In this document: piece by piece, positions 18,164 to 27,697 of the stretch | Numbering within the stretch: position 1 is the first letter of the stretch | How the letters are laid out: every line of letters begins with the position of its first letter | Assembly (NCBI GenBank): GCA_045596625.1 | Contig: JAZOCU010000054.1 | Coordinates: 186,001 to 250,000, forward strand | Source: Firm-04 sp045596625 | Lineage (GTDB): Bacteria; Bacillota; Clostridia; Oscillospirales; Ruminococcaceae | Reading direction: 5' to 3' | DNA length: 64,000 bases | The notes under the pieces: generated by a model | Database searches by the model: none | Told to the model about the DNA's origin: nothing | What the model saw: the letters and a program-made list of their open reading frames with translations, nothing else | Program-made: the position numbers and the translations under genes

Positions 18164-19459
18164 ATGCCGCAGATCCGGCCTTCCGTCCCCTTAAGCGACA
18201 GTATAACCTATACAGAAATCTATGACGAAAAATTCAAAACCTGTTCTTTATATTTTCGTTTTTTTGTAAAACGCACACCTGAAACCACGGCTGTCAATGC
18301 ACTTATGATCGATCTGCTGACCAATTGCTCCGCAGATTATCCTACTCTTGCTGCCCTGACACTGAAAAAGCAATCGCTTTACGGCGCTTCGCTCCATAGC
18401 ATACGAGGCAATACCGGCGATGTGCAGGAGCTGACCATTGCCGCCAATTGGATCGATGATCGTTTTGCTCTGGAGGGCGAATCGGTGACCGATGCCATGG
18501 TGAAGCTGATGCTCGGCTGCATTTTGCGTCCCAATACACAAAATAACGCCTTTGATGCCGCTTCCTTCCGGTTCTGCAAGCAGAATCTGCTGGATACCAT
18601 TGACTGCGAGATCAACCAGAAGCGCAGCTATGCCATGCAGCGCACCGCAGCCATCGCCTTCGAAGGCGAGCCCGCTGCCTGTCCGCCCTATGGCTCCAGA
18701 GAGTCCGCAGAACAGATCACGGCAGAATCTGCCTTTGCTGCATGGGAAACGATGCTGAAAACAGCACCCCTTGAGATCGTTGCCGTGCTGCCATCAGAAA
18801 AACCGCAGCTCAAGCAGCTGCTTTCCGATGCATTTTCGCCTCTGCAGCGTGATCCTGTGCCGGTCACTTTTGAAACAGCAAGCCCCTGCAAGGCATCTCC
18901 TGCCGAAATCGAAGAACCGATGCCTGTTACACAATGCAAGCTGGTGCTTGCTCTGAAAACTGCTGATGCCCCTCACGAAGCGATGCAGATGCTCAATCTG
19001 CTGCTGGGAGGCACAACCGGATCTTTGCTGTTTGCCAATGTGCGGGAAAAGCTCAGTCTTTGCTATTATTGCGCTTCCCGCTATCAGCGCAGCAAGCATA
19101 CGCTGATCATTGACTGCGGTGTGCGTACCGATAAGCTTTCCGAAGCCAAAGAAGCCATTCTCGACCAATGCAAGGCATTGAAAGAAGGCGGCTTCACCGA
19201 CGCTATGATGGAAGAAGCCATCCTTTTCTTTGAGCATTCTCTGGCTTCTGCCTCTGATGCCCAAAGCGGATTGGCTGCATGGGTATTTCAACAGAAACAA
19301 ACCGGACGGGATCGTACAATGGAAGAAGCCGTTGCAGCTCTGCGTGACGTGACCCGTGAGCAGGTCATTGCAGCAGCAAATGCCATGCAGTTGGATACTG
19401 TATATACCCTGCTGGCTACCAAATCCGAGGATGAAAACGGAGAGGAGGCATCGGAATGA
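18164..19459 (+). CDS. yfmF: M16-family inactive peptidase partner (YfmF-like)
   Basis: 431-residue M16/insulinase-fold protein. It lacks the HxxEH zinc motif in the N-terminal half but has the C-terminal M16 features, including LLGGTTGSLLFANVREKLSLCYYC, matching the R/Y pair of the family. This is the pattern of a non-catalytic subunit paired with an active one, here encoded immediately downstream with a 4-base ATGA overlap. In Bacillus subtilis the YfmF/YfmH pair is linked to EF-P modification; whether that holds here is inference. GGAGGAATCC precedes the ATG. Confidence 0.85.
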   Translation: MPQIRPSVPLSDSITYTEIYDEKFKTCSLYFRFFVKRTPETTAVNALMIDLLTNCSADYPTLAALTLKKQSLYGASLHSIRGNTGDVQELTIAANWIDDRFALEGESVTDAMVKLMLGCILRPNTQNNAFDAASFRFCKQNLLDTIDCEINQKRSYAMQRTAAIAFEGEPAACPPYGSRESAEQITAESAFAAWETMLKTAPLEIVAVLPSEKPQLKQLLSDAFSPLQRDPVPVTFETASPCKASPAEIEEPMPVTQCKLVLALKTADAPHEAMQMLNLLLGGTTGSLLFANVREKLSLCYYCASRYQRSKHTLIIDCGVRTDKLSEAKEAILDQCKALKEGGFTDAMMEEAILFFEHSLASASDAQSGLAAWVFQQKQTGRDRTMEEAVAALRDVTREQVIAAANAMQLDTVYTLLATKSEDENGEEASE

Positions 19460-20751
19460 AATACGAAACCACGATTCTGAAAGATGAACGCACCGGCGAT
19501 ACCTGCACCTGCATTCAGCATCCCAGCGGTTTGGAGATCCGTGTGATGGAACAGCCCGGCTTCAGCACTGCACACGCAATGTTCGGCACCAAATACGGCT
19601 CCATTCACACCCGTTTCCGTCTGGAGGGCGATCCCGATTATACGGAAGTTCCCGCAGGCATTGCTCATTTTCTGGAGCATAAGCTCTTTGAAAACGAAGA
19701 TTGTGATGTATTTTCACTGTTTAATCAAGTGGGCGCTTCCGCCAATGCTTACACCTCCTTTGATCGAACAGTCTATTTGTTCTCATGCTCCAAGAATTTC
19801 GATCGCTCACTGGAGATCCTGCTGGATTTTGTGCAGAAGCCCTATTTCACCGAAGCTACCGTAGCCAAAGAACAGGGCATCATTGCACAGGAGATCAAAA
19901 TGTATCTGGATGATCCGGGAGATCGCTTGTTTTTCCAGCTGCTCCGTGGATTGTACCACAATCATCCTGTGCATCTGGATATCGCCGGCAGTGTTGAAAG
20001 CATCGCACAGATCACGCCGGAGCTTTTATATGCCTGCTATCGCACCTTTTATAATCTCAATAACATGGTGCTTTGCTGTACAGGCAATATCACCGCAGAG
20101 CAAGTTCTTTCCATTGCCGATCGAATGCTCAAGGATGCGCCGCCTCAAAAGCTGGAGGCCGTTTTCCTGCCCGAACCGGAAACTGTAGTACACTCCTACG
20201 CCTCTGCAAAAATGGCGGTCGGTAAAACAATGTTCATGATCGGTTTCAAAAGCCGGCCCGAAAGCGGGATCGAAGAAATGCGTGCTGCGCTGACCGCCAT
20301 GATCACCTTCTCGGTGATTGCAGGCTCGGCTTCGCCGCTGTATCAGAAGCTTATGGCCGAAAATCTCATCAACGACACCTTCAATACCGATTATTTCAGC
20401 GGCGATGGCTTCTTCTGTATGCTGGCAGGCGGTGAATCCGATGATCCGCAGGCGGTACTGGATGCTTTGCTTGCCGAGATTGAAAGCGCTAAAGTAAACG
20501 GACTGGATGCAACGCTGTTCGATACGCTCAAACGTGCAGCATACGGTGAAGCACTTACCGCAAACAATGCACCCGAGGGTGCGGTTTCTACGCTGGTAGA
20601 TTCTTATATGACAGGCGGCATTTCGCCTTTTGCCCGTATTCAAGTGCTGTCGGAAGTCACACTGGCCGATGCACAGCGCTGCTTGTGCGAACGCTTCCGC
20701 GCCGATCGTGTCTGCCTCTCGGTCATCGAGCCGGCCGCTCCACAGGCTTAA
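19456..20751 (+). CDS. yfmH: M16-family zinc peptidase (YfmH-like)
   Basis: 431-residue M16 metallopeptidase. The zinc motif HxxEH appears as HFLEH in GIAHFLEHKLFENED (near 72-76), and the downstream glutamate-rich helix (EQGIIAQEIKMY) supplies the third ligand. It overlaps yfmF by four bases, so the two are probably made in a fixed ratio as a heterodimer. Substrate unknown. Confidence 0.9.
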   Translation: MKYETTILKDERTGDTCTCIQHPSGLEIRVMEQPGFSTAHAMFGTKYGSIHTRFRLEGDPDYTEVPAGIAHFLEHKLFENEDCDVFSLFNQVGASANAYTSFDRTVYLFSCSKNFDRSLEILLDFVQKPYFTEATVAKEQGIIAQEIKMYLDDPGDRLFFQLLRGLYHNHPVHLDIAGSVESIAQITPELLYACYRTFYNLNNMVLCCTGNITAEQVLSIADRMLKDAPPQKLEAVFLPEPETVVHSYASAKMAVGKTMFMIGFKSRPESGIEEMRAALTAMITFSVIAGSASPLYQKLMAENLINDTFNTDYFSGDGFFCMLAGGESDDPQAVLDALLAEIESAKVNGLDATLFDTLKRAAYGEALTANNAPEGAVSTLVDSYMTGGISPFARIQVLSEVTLADAQRCLCERFRADRVCLSVIEPAAPQA

Positions 20752-20839
20752 ACCAAAATCACGCATCCTTTGTTTTCTGTTATGTGCATCGGATGCATAC
20801 TGCTGCATATCAAAAATACCGGAAAGGAAGAATCCTCTT

Positions 20840-21994
20840 ATGACTCAACTGGGTTCCTTAGGAACAGATCAAATCGTTTTCCCCAAGCTCGGACTGGAGT
20901 TCACAATCAAAAGCGTTGCATTCACGCTGTTCGGCATTGAAGTCACTTGGTATGGCGTACTGATTACCCTGGGCATGCTGCTTGCCATGATCTACGGCTT
21001 TTCCAGAATGCGTAAATTCGGTGTGGATGCCGATCGTGCCATGGATGGTGTCATTGCCGGTGTCATCGGCGGTGTGGTAGGCGCAAGATTATACTATGTC
21101 GCCTGCCGCTGGTCGGAATACGGCGGCAACTGGAAAGAGATCCTCAACATCCGCAATGGCGGTTTGGCGATCTATGGCGGCGTGATCGGTGCGCTGCTCA
21201 TCGGCGGATTGGTCTGCAAGCTCCGAAAAGTACGTCTTCTGCCTATGCTGGATCTGGCAGCATTGGGCTTTCTCATCGGACAAGGCATCGGCCGATGGGG
21301 CAACTTTACAAATCATGAAGCATTCGGCAGAAATACCGATTCGCTTTTTGGTATGTCCAGCGGCAAGATCCAGATCTGGATCTTGAACAATGCCTCCGCA
21401 GACAGCGGCCTGGCATACGATCAGCCGGTGCATCCCTGCTTCTTCTATGAATCGCTGTGGTGTCTGGCAGGCTTTGTGCTTCTCCATGTGATCTCCAAAA
21501 AATGGCGCAAATTCGATGGCCAGATCTTCCTTATGTATATTGCTTGGTATGGCTTTGGCCGTTTCTGGATCGAAAGTCTGCGCACCGACAGCCTGTGGGT
21601 CGGCACCATCCGTATCTCCCAGCTTGTGGCAGCGATCTCCGTGATCGCAGGTATCGTACTGCTGCTCATTATGTTCAGCTATGTCAAACGCATGGGCGGC
21701 GATTATGTTCTTTACTGCAATTCTGTGGAATCCCAGAAGCTGCTGGCAGAAGCCGATGCCAAGGAAGAAGCCTATCAGCAAAAGCGCGCCGCAAAAAAGG
21801 CAGCAAAAGCTGCAAAAAGCTCTGAGGAAACAACACATGTGCTGATGTCTGCCGAGGAGGCCGCATCGCTGGAGACAGAGGCCGATTCCGAAGCAGAGGA
21901 CACTGAATCCGATCAGCAGGAAACTACTGCTGATGTTGCCGAAACAGAAGCATCCTCTGAGACAGAGGACTCTGACAAAACAGAAAAGGAGTAA
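20840..21994 (+). CDS. lgt: Prolipoprotein diacylglyceryl transferase with acidic tail
   Basis: 384-residue membrane enzyme that moves diacylglycerol from phosphatidylglycerol to the lipobox cysteine of prolipoproteins. It has about seven transmembrane segments, GGLAIYGGVIGA and the signature GRWGNFTNHEAFG. The ATG at 20840 follows GGAAGAATCC, and the upstream frame extension is inside the yfmH region. After the last helix (about residue 285) there is an unusual tail of roughly 95 residues: first Ala/Lys-rich, then strongly Glu/Asp/Thr-rich. Confidence 0.92.
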   Translation: MTQLGSLGTDQIVFPKLGLEFTIKSVAFTLFGIEVTWYGVLITLGMLLAMIYGFSRMRKFGVDADRAMDGVIAGVIGGVVGARLYYVACRWSEYGGNWKEILNIRNGGLAIYGGVIGALLIGGLVCKLRKVRLLPMLDLAALGFLIGQGIGRWGNFTNHEAFGRNTDSLFGMSSGKIQIWILNNASADSGLAYDQPVHPCFFYESLWCLAGFVLLHVISKKWRKFDGQIFLMYIAWYGFGRFWIESLRTDSLWVGTIRISQLVAAISVIAGIVLLLIMFSYVKRMGGDYVLYCNSVESQKLLAEADAKEEAYQQKRAAKKAAKAAKSSEETTHVLMSAEEAASLETEADSEAEDTESDQQETTADVAETEASSETEDSDKTEKE

Positions 21995-22001
21995 TCAAAC
22001 A

Positions 22002-22853
22002 ATGGCTATGATCATCAACGGAAAAGAAATTGCTGCAAATGTAAAACGAGAGGTCGCTGCCGAGGTCGAGCAGCTGAAGGCACAGGGCTTTGAGCCGGGT
22101 CTTGCTGTGGTGTTGGTTGGCGATAATCCAGCTTCCCGTGTCTATGTGAACAACAAAAAGAAGGATTGCGCCGAAGTCGGCTTTGCATCCTATGAATATA
22201 CGCTTCCCGCCGAAACGACCGAAGCACAGCTGCTGGAACTGGTAGCAAAGCTGAACGCTGATCCTAAGGTCAATGGTATTCTGGTGCAGCTTCCTCTGCC
22301 CAAACATATCTGCGAGCAGACCATTCTGCACGCCATTTCTCCCTGCAAAGATGTGGATGCCTTCCATCCCGAAAATGTCGGCAGAATCATGATCGGTGAT
22401 TATTCTTTCCTGCCCTGCACGCCTGCCGGCGTCATTGAGATGCTGGACAGCATCGGCACCGATATTGCCGGAAAGCATTGTGTTGTCATCGGCAGAAGCA
22501 ATATCGTCGGCAAGCCTATGGCAATGCTGCTGCTCCATCGCAACGGCACAGTAACCATCTGTCATTCCAAAACGAAAGATCTTGCCGAGCAGACCAAACA
22601 GGCTGATATTCTCATCGCAGCCGTCGGCAAGGCAGATTTCGTTACCGCAGACATGGTCAAGCCCGGTGCTGTGGTCATTGATGTGGGCATGAATCGCAAC
22701 GCAGAAGGCAAGCTTGTAGGCGATGTGGCATATGATGAAGTAGAAAAGATCGCATCTGCCATTACACCGGTGCCCGGCGGCGTAGGCCCCATGACCCGTG
22801 CAATCCTTATGCGCAATACGCTGACTGCCGCCAAACAGCAGTTGGTGAAATAA
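22002..22853 (+). CDS. folD: Methylene-THF dehydrogenase/cyclohydrolase
   Basis: 283-residue bifunctional enzyme converting 5,10-methylene-THF to 10-formyl-THF for purine and one-carbon supply. Catalytic Tyr48-x3-Lys52 lies in SRVYVNNKKKDC; QLPLPKH, DAFHPEN and PCTPAG are family signatures; the Rossmann motif is GRSNIVGKP and the C-terminus PGGVGPMT. AAGGAG lies eleven bases before the ATG. Starts seven bases after the lgt stop, so it is co-transcribed. Confidence 0.95.
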   Translation: MAMIINGKEIAANVKREVAAEVEQLKAQGFEPGLAVVLVGDNPASRVYVNNKKKDCAEVGFASYEYTLPAETTEAQLLELVAKLNADPKVNGILVQLPLPKHICEQTILHAISPCKDVDAFHPENVGRIMIGDYSFLPCTPAGVIEMLDSIGTDIAGKHCVVIGRSNIVGKPMAMLLLHRNGTVTICHSKTKDLAEQTKQADILIAAVGKADFVTADMVKPGAVVIDVGMNRNAEGKLVGDVAYDEVEKIASAITPVPGGVGPMTRAILMRNTLTAAKQQLVK

Positions 22854-22887
22854 TTTCTTAGGAAAAACGAAAAGGGGGGCCGCCCTT

Positions 22888-23976
22888 ATGAGCCGCATTG
22901 CCGCTTTATCGCAGCTTGTAAGAGATGCCGAAGCCGACGCACTGCTTCTGAGCAGTGAAGTCAGTGTAATGTATGCCACCGGATTTACCGCTCTGGAAGG
23001 GAAATGCATCATCACAAAAGAAGGTGCCGCCTGTTTTCTCACCGATGGCAGATACATTGAACGGGCACAGCAATTACTTATCCCACAGGGCTTTATGGTC
23101 TCTGTCCGGCAAAACGGCATCGCCGAATCAGAAGCCTTGCTGCAATTGCTGCAATCGCAGCAGGTCACAGCTGTGCTGATTGAAGATGATACGATCACCC
23201 TGCGCCAATATGGAAGCTGGAAACAGACCCTGGATCCTATCCGGCTCCTGCCTTTGGGCAATCGTCTGGCGCAGCTTCGGGCCTGCAAATCACAAAAGGA
23301 ACTCGATGCTGTTATCCATGCACAGCGCATTGCCGAGAAGGCGCTGGAAACACTGCTGCCATCCTTACAAGAAGGCATTACCGAGCGTGAAGCTGCGGCA
23401 AGGTTGGATTATCTTATGGCGTTAGGCGGCAGCGAAATGCCTTCCTTCCAAACCATCATGCTCTTTGGCGCCCATGCCAGTATGCCTCATGGCGTGCCGG
23501 ATAATCGCAGCCTGAAAAATGGGGATGTCATCCTTGTGGATTTTGGTGCTGTGTATTGCGGCTATCATTCGGATATGACCCGCACTTTTGCTTATGGTGA
23601 AGTTTCCGATCGGATTCACAGCGGCTATGAAGCAGTACTCAGCGCACAGAGTGCTGCCATCGAACAGGCAAGAGAAGGTCTGCCCTGCCGCCTCATGCAT
23701 GAAGCTGCGGTCAATTCTCTCAAGACAGACGGCTGGGATGCCTATTTCACACACGCGCTGGGGCATTCCGTCGGTCTGGAAATCCATGAATATCCCTCTG
23801 CCGCGCCAAAATCCGAGCAGCCTCTGAAAAATGGGATGATCATGACCGTAGAGCCCGGCATCTATCTGCCCGGTGAATTCGGTATCCGCATTGAGGATAT
23901 GATCGTGATCAACGGCGATACGCCTCTGAATTTGACTGCGTTTCCAAAGCAATTGCAGATCCTCGAAAAACAATAA
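22888..23976 (+). CDS. M24-family Xaa-Pro peptidase
   Basis: 362-residue dimetal aminopeptidase/dipeptidase of the PepP/PepQ type, removing residues next to proline in peptides in the cytoplasm. The N-terminal creatinase-like domain spans about 1-130 and the pita-bread domain the rest, with ligands in VDFGAVYCGYHSDMTRTF (two Asp), HALGHSVG (His), VEPGIY (Glu) and GIRIEDM (Glu). AAAGGGG precedes the ATG. The last gene of the rightward cluster before a terminator. Confidence 0.9.
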   Translation: MSRIAALSQLVRDAEADALLLSSEVSVMYATGFTALEGKCIITKEGAACFLTDGRYIERAQQLLIPQGFMVSVRQNGIAESEALLQLLQSQQVTAVLIEDDTITLRQYGSWKQTLDPIRLLPLGNRLAQLRACKSQKELDAVIHAQRIAEKALETLLPSLQEGITEREAAARLDYLMALGGSEMPSFQTIMLFGAHASMPHGVPDNRSLKNGDVILVDFGAVYCGYHSDMTRTFAYGEVSDRIHSGYEAVLSAQSAAIEQAREGLPCRLMHEAAVNSLKTDGWDAYFTHALGHSVGLEIHEYPSAAPKSEQPLKNGMIMTVEPGIYLPGEFGIRIEDMIVINGDTPLNLTAFPKQLQILEKQ

Positions 23977-24032
23977 CTGATCTGCATAAACAAAAGCGTT
24001 CCTTTTTCCCAAAGGAGCGGCGGCAAAAAAAC

Positions 24033-24069
24033 AAAACCTGAGAAGCGATGTTTGCTTCTCAGGTTTTTT
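24033..24069 (+). terminator. Terminator of the folD-peptidase cluster
   Basis: Arms AAAACCTGAGAAGC and GCTTCTCAGGTTTT with a 7-nt loop, then a T run. It is 57 bases after the M24 peptidase stop. Confidence 0.9.
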
Positions 24070-24194
24070 GTGCTTTCTTTCCATATCGATAGGATTTGAT
24101 ACTTTCCAATTCTTTATCGATGCAGTGGATATTTGGCTGTTATTTTTCTTAGAGGCAAAGCTTCCCGAAAGCGGTTCTGACAAATAACAGCCTG

Positions 24195-24241
24195 TCAAAA
24201 AACGCAAGCGACTTCTGACATTCCTGCCCAAAGTCGCTTGC
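24195..24241 (-). terminator. Terminator of the fused ABC transporter gene
   Basis: Arms GCAAGCGACT (24204-24213) and AGTCGCTTGC (24232-24241); on the minus strand the stem is followed by GTTTTTTG. It lies 95 bases after the leftward stop. The rest of 23977-24336 shows no gene. Confidence 0.75.
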
Positions 24242-24336
24242 AGCTATTTATGTATGAAGTCCCTTCAAGCAAAAAGGAGAGATTTTACCATTGCCCGATA
24301 CGGTATCGAAGCCACTGCACAGGAAGAGACATCTCC

Positions 24337-27156
24337 TCAGCGATTCCGGATCGCATCGATCGGACGCTTGGAAGCGATCTTCATAACAGGAACGAAGCTT
24401 GCGATCGCTGCAATGGCAATACTGAGAATGAACAGCAACGCCACCTGACGGATGCCGAAATGCAGCACGGTGACCAGAATGCCCACATAGGTACGCAATA
24501 CCCAGTTGATGACCGCAACACCGACACCGCAAGCCACCGATGCGATCACAAAATTGATCATAGCGATGACAAAGCTTTCAGAGAAGAAAATGCGGAATAC
24601 ATCATTGGAGCGAGAACCGATAGCGCGAAGAATACCGATTTCCTGCTTTTTGTAGCTGATGCTGGTGGTGATGAAGTTTGCCATCAACAAAGCTGCGAAT
24701 ATGGCAAATCCAATGCCGATATACAGGAATACCTTTGCCAGCACATTCAGTACTTCATTCACAGTATCCAATTCATAGGTAACTGCATTCTGCAGCGCAT
24801 AGCGGACATCCACATCTTCACGGTAGCAGTAACGCACAAATTTTTCGATCTCGCTGCGGCTGGCAGGCATGCAGCCCACTGCACTTTCGTAGATGCCATC
24901 GGTATCTCCTGCCAGCATGGATGCCAGCTCATCCTGCAGGATCGTGCAGTCGTTATACTTGCTGCCTTCCTTAAAGTAACCCACGATACGGATACCGGAA
25001 ATCATCTTATCTACGTTGGAATCATAACAGTAAACATTCGCTGTGGCAATCCCCTGAAAAACATCCAGCTGCTTTTTGATCTCCGCTTCAGAAGGAAACT
25101 CTTCGCCGTAAGGAATCAGGTTGCTGTAATTATAGTTGGTGGTATCATACATCTGCACTGCATGCAGGTCTAAAATGATCTCGTTTTCGGCAAGCGTATC
25201 TTTTTTGCCGTCAATCCAAACGATCTCATCCGGATTGACATTCTCAAGCTTGGTCACATAATTGGACCAGAGATCAATGCCCTGAGTACCGCTTTCGCCG
25301 CCTGCATATAAATGACCTTCGGAGGATTCATACATATGCGGTGAATTTTCGACCATCGCCTGCAATTTGCCCTTGCCTACCATTGCTGCACCGGTAAGAC
25401 TGTAAGAGGTAGCGCAATCCAGCTCAGACATGAGCATATAATTCAAAACCATATCGGCAGTTGACATCGTTTCAATATCAAAGGTCAGCTTTTCATAACG
25501 GCTCAGATCCAGCTTGGTATCGACCACGCCGGTGATAGTATACGTCTCATCACTGAGCACCAATGTTTTACCCACCAGATCTTCCGGCTTTTCGATCTTT
25601 TCATAATCGATCTTGCTTTCCTGTTCATTCGTTTCGGGCATTGTGCCCTCAAGCTTGTCACCGAAGATATCCTCATCGATCCCACCGGACACTTTATCGG
25701 TATAGCCGGCCTTGTGGAAGGTCTCATACACTACCATACTGACTGCCAGCTCGTTTTTGCTGCCATCGGGATAAGCACCGGCAACCAGCTCATAGCCCAT
25801 GCCCTCAATCGTAGAAGCATCGATCTCAGCATAGCCGGTGAAGCTGCTGGGATGAATGCGGTATTGACCCTCAGTCATCTCCACAGTGCTGTCATAATGC
25901 TGATTGAAATTCAGACTGTGCTGTCCTACGGGAAGATAAATGCCTGTTACATCTATACCGGTATCCTTGGTAATGCTTTCCAGATCCTCTTCGGAAAGGA
26001 GATGGCCCCAGGATGACCAGTATTCATTGATGCCTTCTCCGCGCTTATAGGATTTACACACAGAAACATAATCCACATTGCTGTCCATCAGCGAATCGGT
26101 GCAGGCACGGATATGATCGTAGGAACTGAAAGTATCCACCAATGCAAACATGGAAAATGCCGCAACGGAAAGCAAAATGGTCATTACCAAACGGAACCGC
26201 TTATGCTTTAAGCTGCTGCAGCCGATCTTGAACGCGCTCTTCATAGGCAGCTTGGACTGGATCAGCTTGAAATTGGATCCATCCTGTTTCGGAATCCTGC
26301 TGGTGTCCGTATCCTTAAACTGCCTTGCATTGTCGGAAAGTGTCATCGTTGCGCCTGACTGCAGCTGATCAATGTACGCATTGATCTGAACGCGGTCTTC
26401 TTCTGTCAGATGATAGCCGACAGGGATCTCGATCGTATTGCTGCGGAAGATCAGCTGCTGCGCCGCCTGCGCCTTCTGTTCTTCGGTAGCTTCCACATCA
26501 CGGATCACTTTACCGTCTGCAAGTTCAATAATACGATCGGCATATTGCTCTGCATATTCCCGATCATGCGAAACAACAATGACCAGTTTCTTCGCAGATA
26601 AACGCTTCAATGTATCCAGAACCTGACGGCCTGTATTGGAATCCAGTGCACCGGTAGGCTCATCTGCCATTATGATTTCAGGATTCTTCACCAGTGCACG
26701 GGCAATGGCTACACGCTGCTTCTGACCGCCCGAAAGCTCATTGGGCTTCCGATTGCCGTAGCCATCCAGATCCACATCGTGCAAAATCGCAGCGATCTCC
26801 TCATCAGTTGCTTTTCGGCCCTGCAGCTCCAATGCAAGTGCGATATTAGCACCGACGGTAAACTCCTCCAGAACATTGTATTCCTGAAAAATAAAGCCTA
26901 CATATGTATTGCGATAGCTGTCAAACCGCTGCTGTGTGAAATCCTTGGAAGATATGCCCTTGATGATGATTTCACCGCCGTCATATTGATCCAGACCACC
27001 AAGCAGATTCAGCATAGTGGATTTACCGCTTCCGGATTTGCCAAGCAAAAAGACCATTCCCGTTTCGGGGAACTGCAGCGATACATGATCCACCGCTAGG
27101 ACCGGCTGTCCTTTTTTCGGTTTGTATGTTTTACATAGTTCTCTGGTTTCCAACAT
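24337..27156 (-). CDS. Fused ABC transporter (ATPase plus FtsX-type permease)
   Basis: 939-residue single-chain ABC transporter of the MacB/LolCDE-like type. The ATPase is at the N-terminus (about 1-230): Walker A GKSGSGKST near 39-47, Q-loop FQEYNVLEEF, signature LSGGQKQRVAIARALV and MADEPTGALD. After a linker a helix near 310-330 leads into a large extracytoplasmic domain (about 340-790), then three C-terminal helices of the FtsX permease domain (ILRAIGSR motif). Such proteins act by mechanotransmission rather than transport across the bilayer. No two-component system is adjacent, so a bacitracin-sensor role is not supported. Confidence 0.85.
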   Translation of the reverse strand: MLETRELCKTYKPKKGQPVLAVDHVSLQFPETGMVFLLGKSGSGKSTMLNLLGGLDQYDGGEIIIKGISSKDFTQQRFDSYRNTYVGFIFQEYNVLEEFTVGANIALALELQGRKATDEEIAAILHDVDLDGYGNRKPNELSGGQKQRVAIARALVKNPEIIMADEPTGALDSNTGRQVLDTLKRLSAKKLVIVVSHDREYAEQYADRIIELADGKVIRDVEATEEQKAQAAQQLIFRSNTIEIPVGYHLTEEDRVQINAYIDQLQSGATMTLSDNARQFKDTDTSRIPKQDGSNFKLIQSKLPMKSAFKIGCSSLKHKRFRLVMTILLSVAAFSMFALVDTFSSYDHIRACTDSLMDSNVDYVSVCKSYKRGEGINEYWSSWGHLLSEEDLESITKDTGIDVTGIYLPVGQHSLNFNQHYDSTVEMTEGQYRIHPSSFTGYAEIDASTIEGMGYELVAGAYPDGSKNELAVSMVVYETFHKAGYTDKVSGGIDEDIFGDKLEGTMPETNEQESKIDYEKIEKPEDLVGKTLVLSDETYTITGVVDTKLDLSRYEKLTFDIETMSTADMVLNYMLMSELDCATSYSLTGAAMVGKGKLQAMVENSPHMYESSEGHLYAGGESGTQGIDLWSNYVTKLENVNPDEIVWIDGKKDTLAENEIILDLHAVQMYDTTNYNYSNLIPYGEEFPSEAEIKKQLDVFQGIATANVYCYDSNVDKMISGIRIVGYFKEGSKYNDCTILQDELASMLAGDTDGIYESAVGCMPASRSEIEKFVRYCYREDVDVRYALQNAVTYELDTVNEVLNVLAKVFLYIGIGFAIFAALLMANFITTSISYKKQEIGILRAIGSRSNDVFRIFFSESFVIAMINFVIASVACGVGVAVINWVLRTYVGILVTVLHFGIRQVALLFILSIAIAAIASFVPVMKIASKRPIDAIRNR

Positions 27157-27209
27157 TGTGATGTTCCTCCTGTTTTGTCAGATTTATTGCTTTATCAAAC
27201 TACAACGCT

Positions 27210-27238
27210 ATTATAACAGATTTTTCTTTAAGAAACAA
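27210..27238 (-). promoter_or_regulatory. Promoter of the fused ABC transporter
   Basis: Minus strand TTGTTT (27233-27238), 17-bp spacer, TATAAT (27210-27215). GGAGG lies in the leader just before the ATG. The remainder of the 27157-27618 gap shows nothing I can assign. Confidence 0.7.
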
Positions 27239-27618
27239 GCAGGGATTTTCTTAATCCTTTATGAAGAAATGTCGGAAATCCATTGAACATTACTCAAAAA
27301 ACCTGTTGCTGCGATGTTTTGACTTTGTACTGTTAGTCCCTTTTGTCTGTGATCGGTTACAGAGCTCCCTTGAAATTCGTCACATTTAACAAAATCAAAA
27401 TATAAATCAATCATATCAATGATGCACTTGCGTTGTATTTCTCATTCGATATTGTATTATCTTGCGTTTAGATTCATGTTTTTTTCTTCGGCGATCTGCC
27501 GCTGCCGGCATTTGCTGTGACATTTTGCCCAGAGAATCAAAAATCGAGTCGGTTTTTGGAAAAATTCAGAGCAAAACGTCGGTATTTGCAAATGCCAAAT
27601 TTTTTTTAATCCGAAATC

Positions 27619-27647
27619 TTGACAGCTTTTTTTGTACATGGTATAAT
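27619..27647 (+). promoter_or_regulatory. Consensus sigma-A promoter of guaA
   Basis: TTGACA (27619-27624), exactly 17 bp, TATAAT (27642-27647). A palindrome TTGTACAT-N6-ATGTACAA (27632-27653) covers the spacer end and the -10 and could be an operator. Confidence 0.9.
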
Positions 27648-27697
27648 GTACAAATCAAAGGTTTTTTCGTAGAAAGTATGAAAGGCTTGGTGAATAT

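Noticed and set aside
24337..27156. Fused ABC transporter as a bacitracin-type resistance module
   Set aside because: No histidine kinase or response regulator adjoins it and BceAB are normally separate chains.
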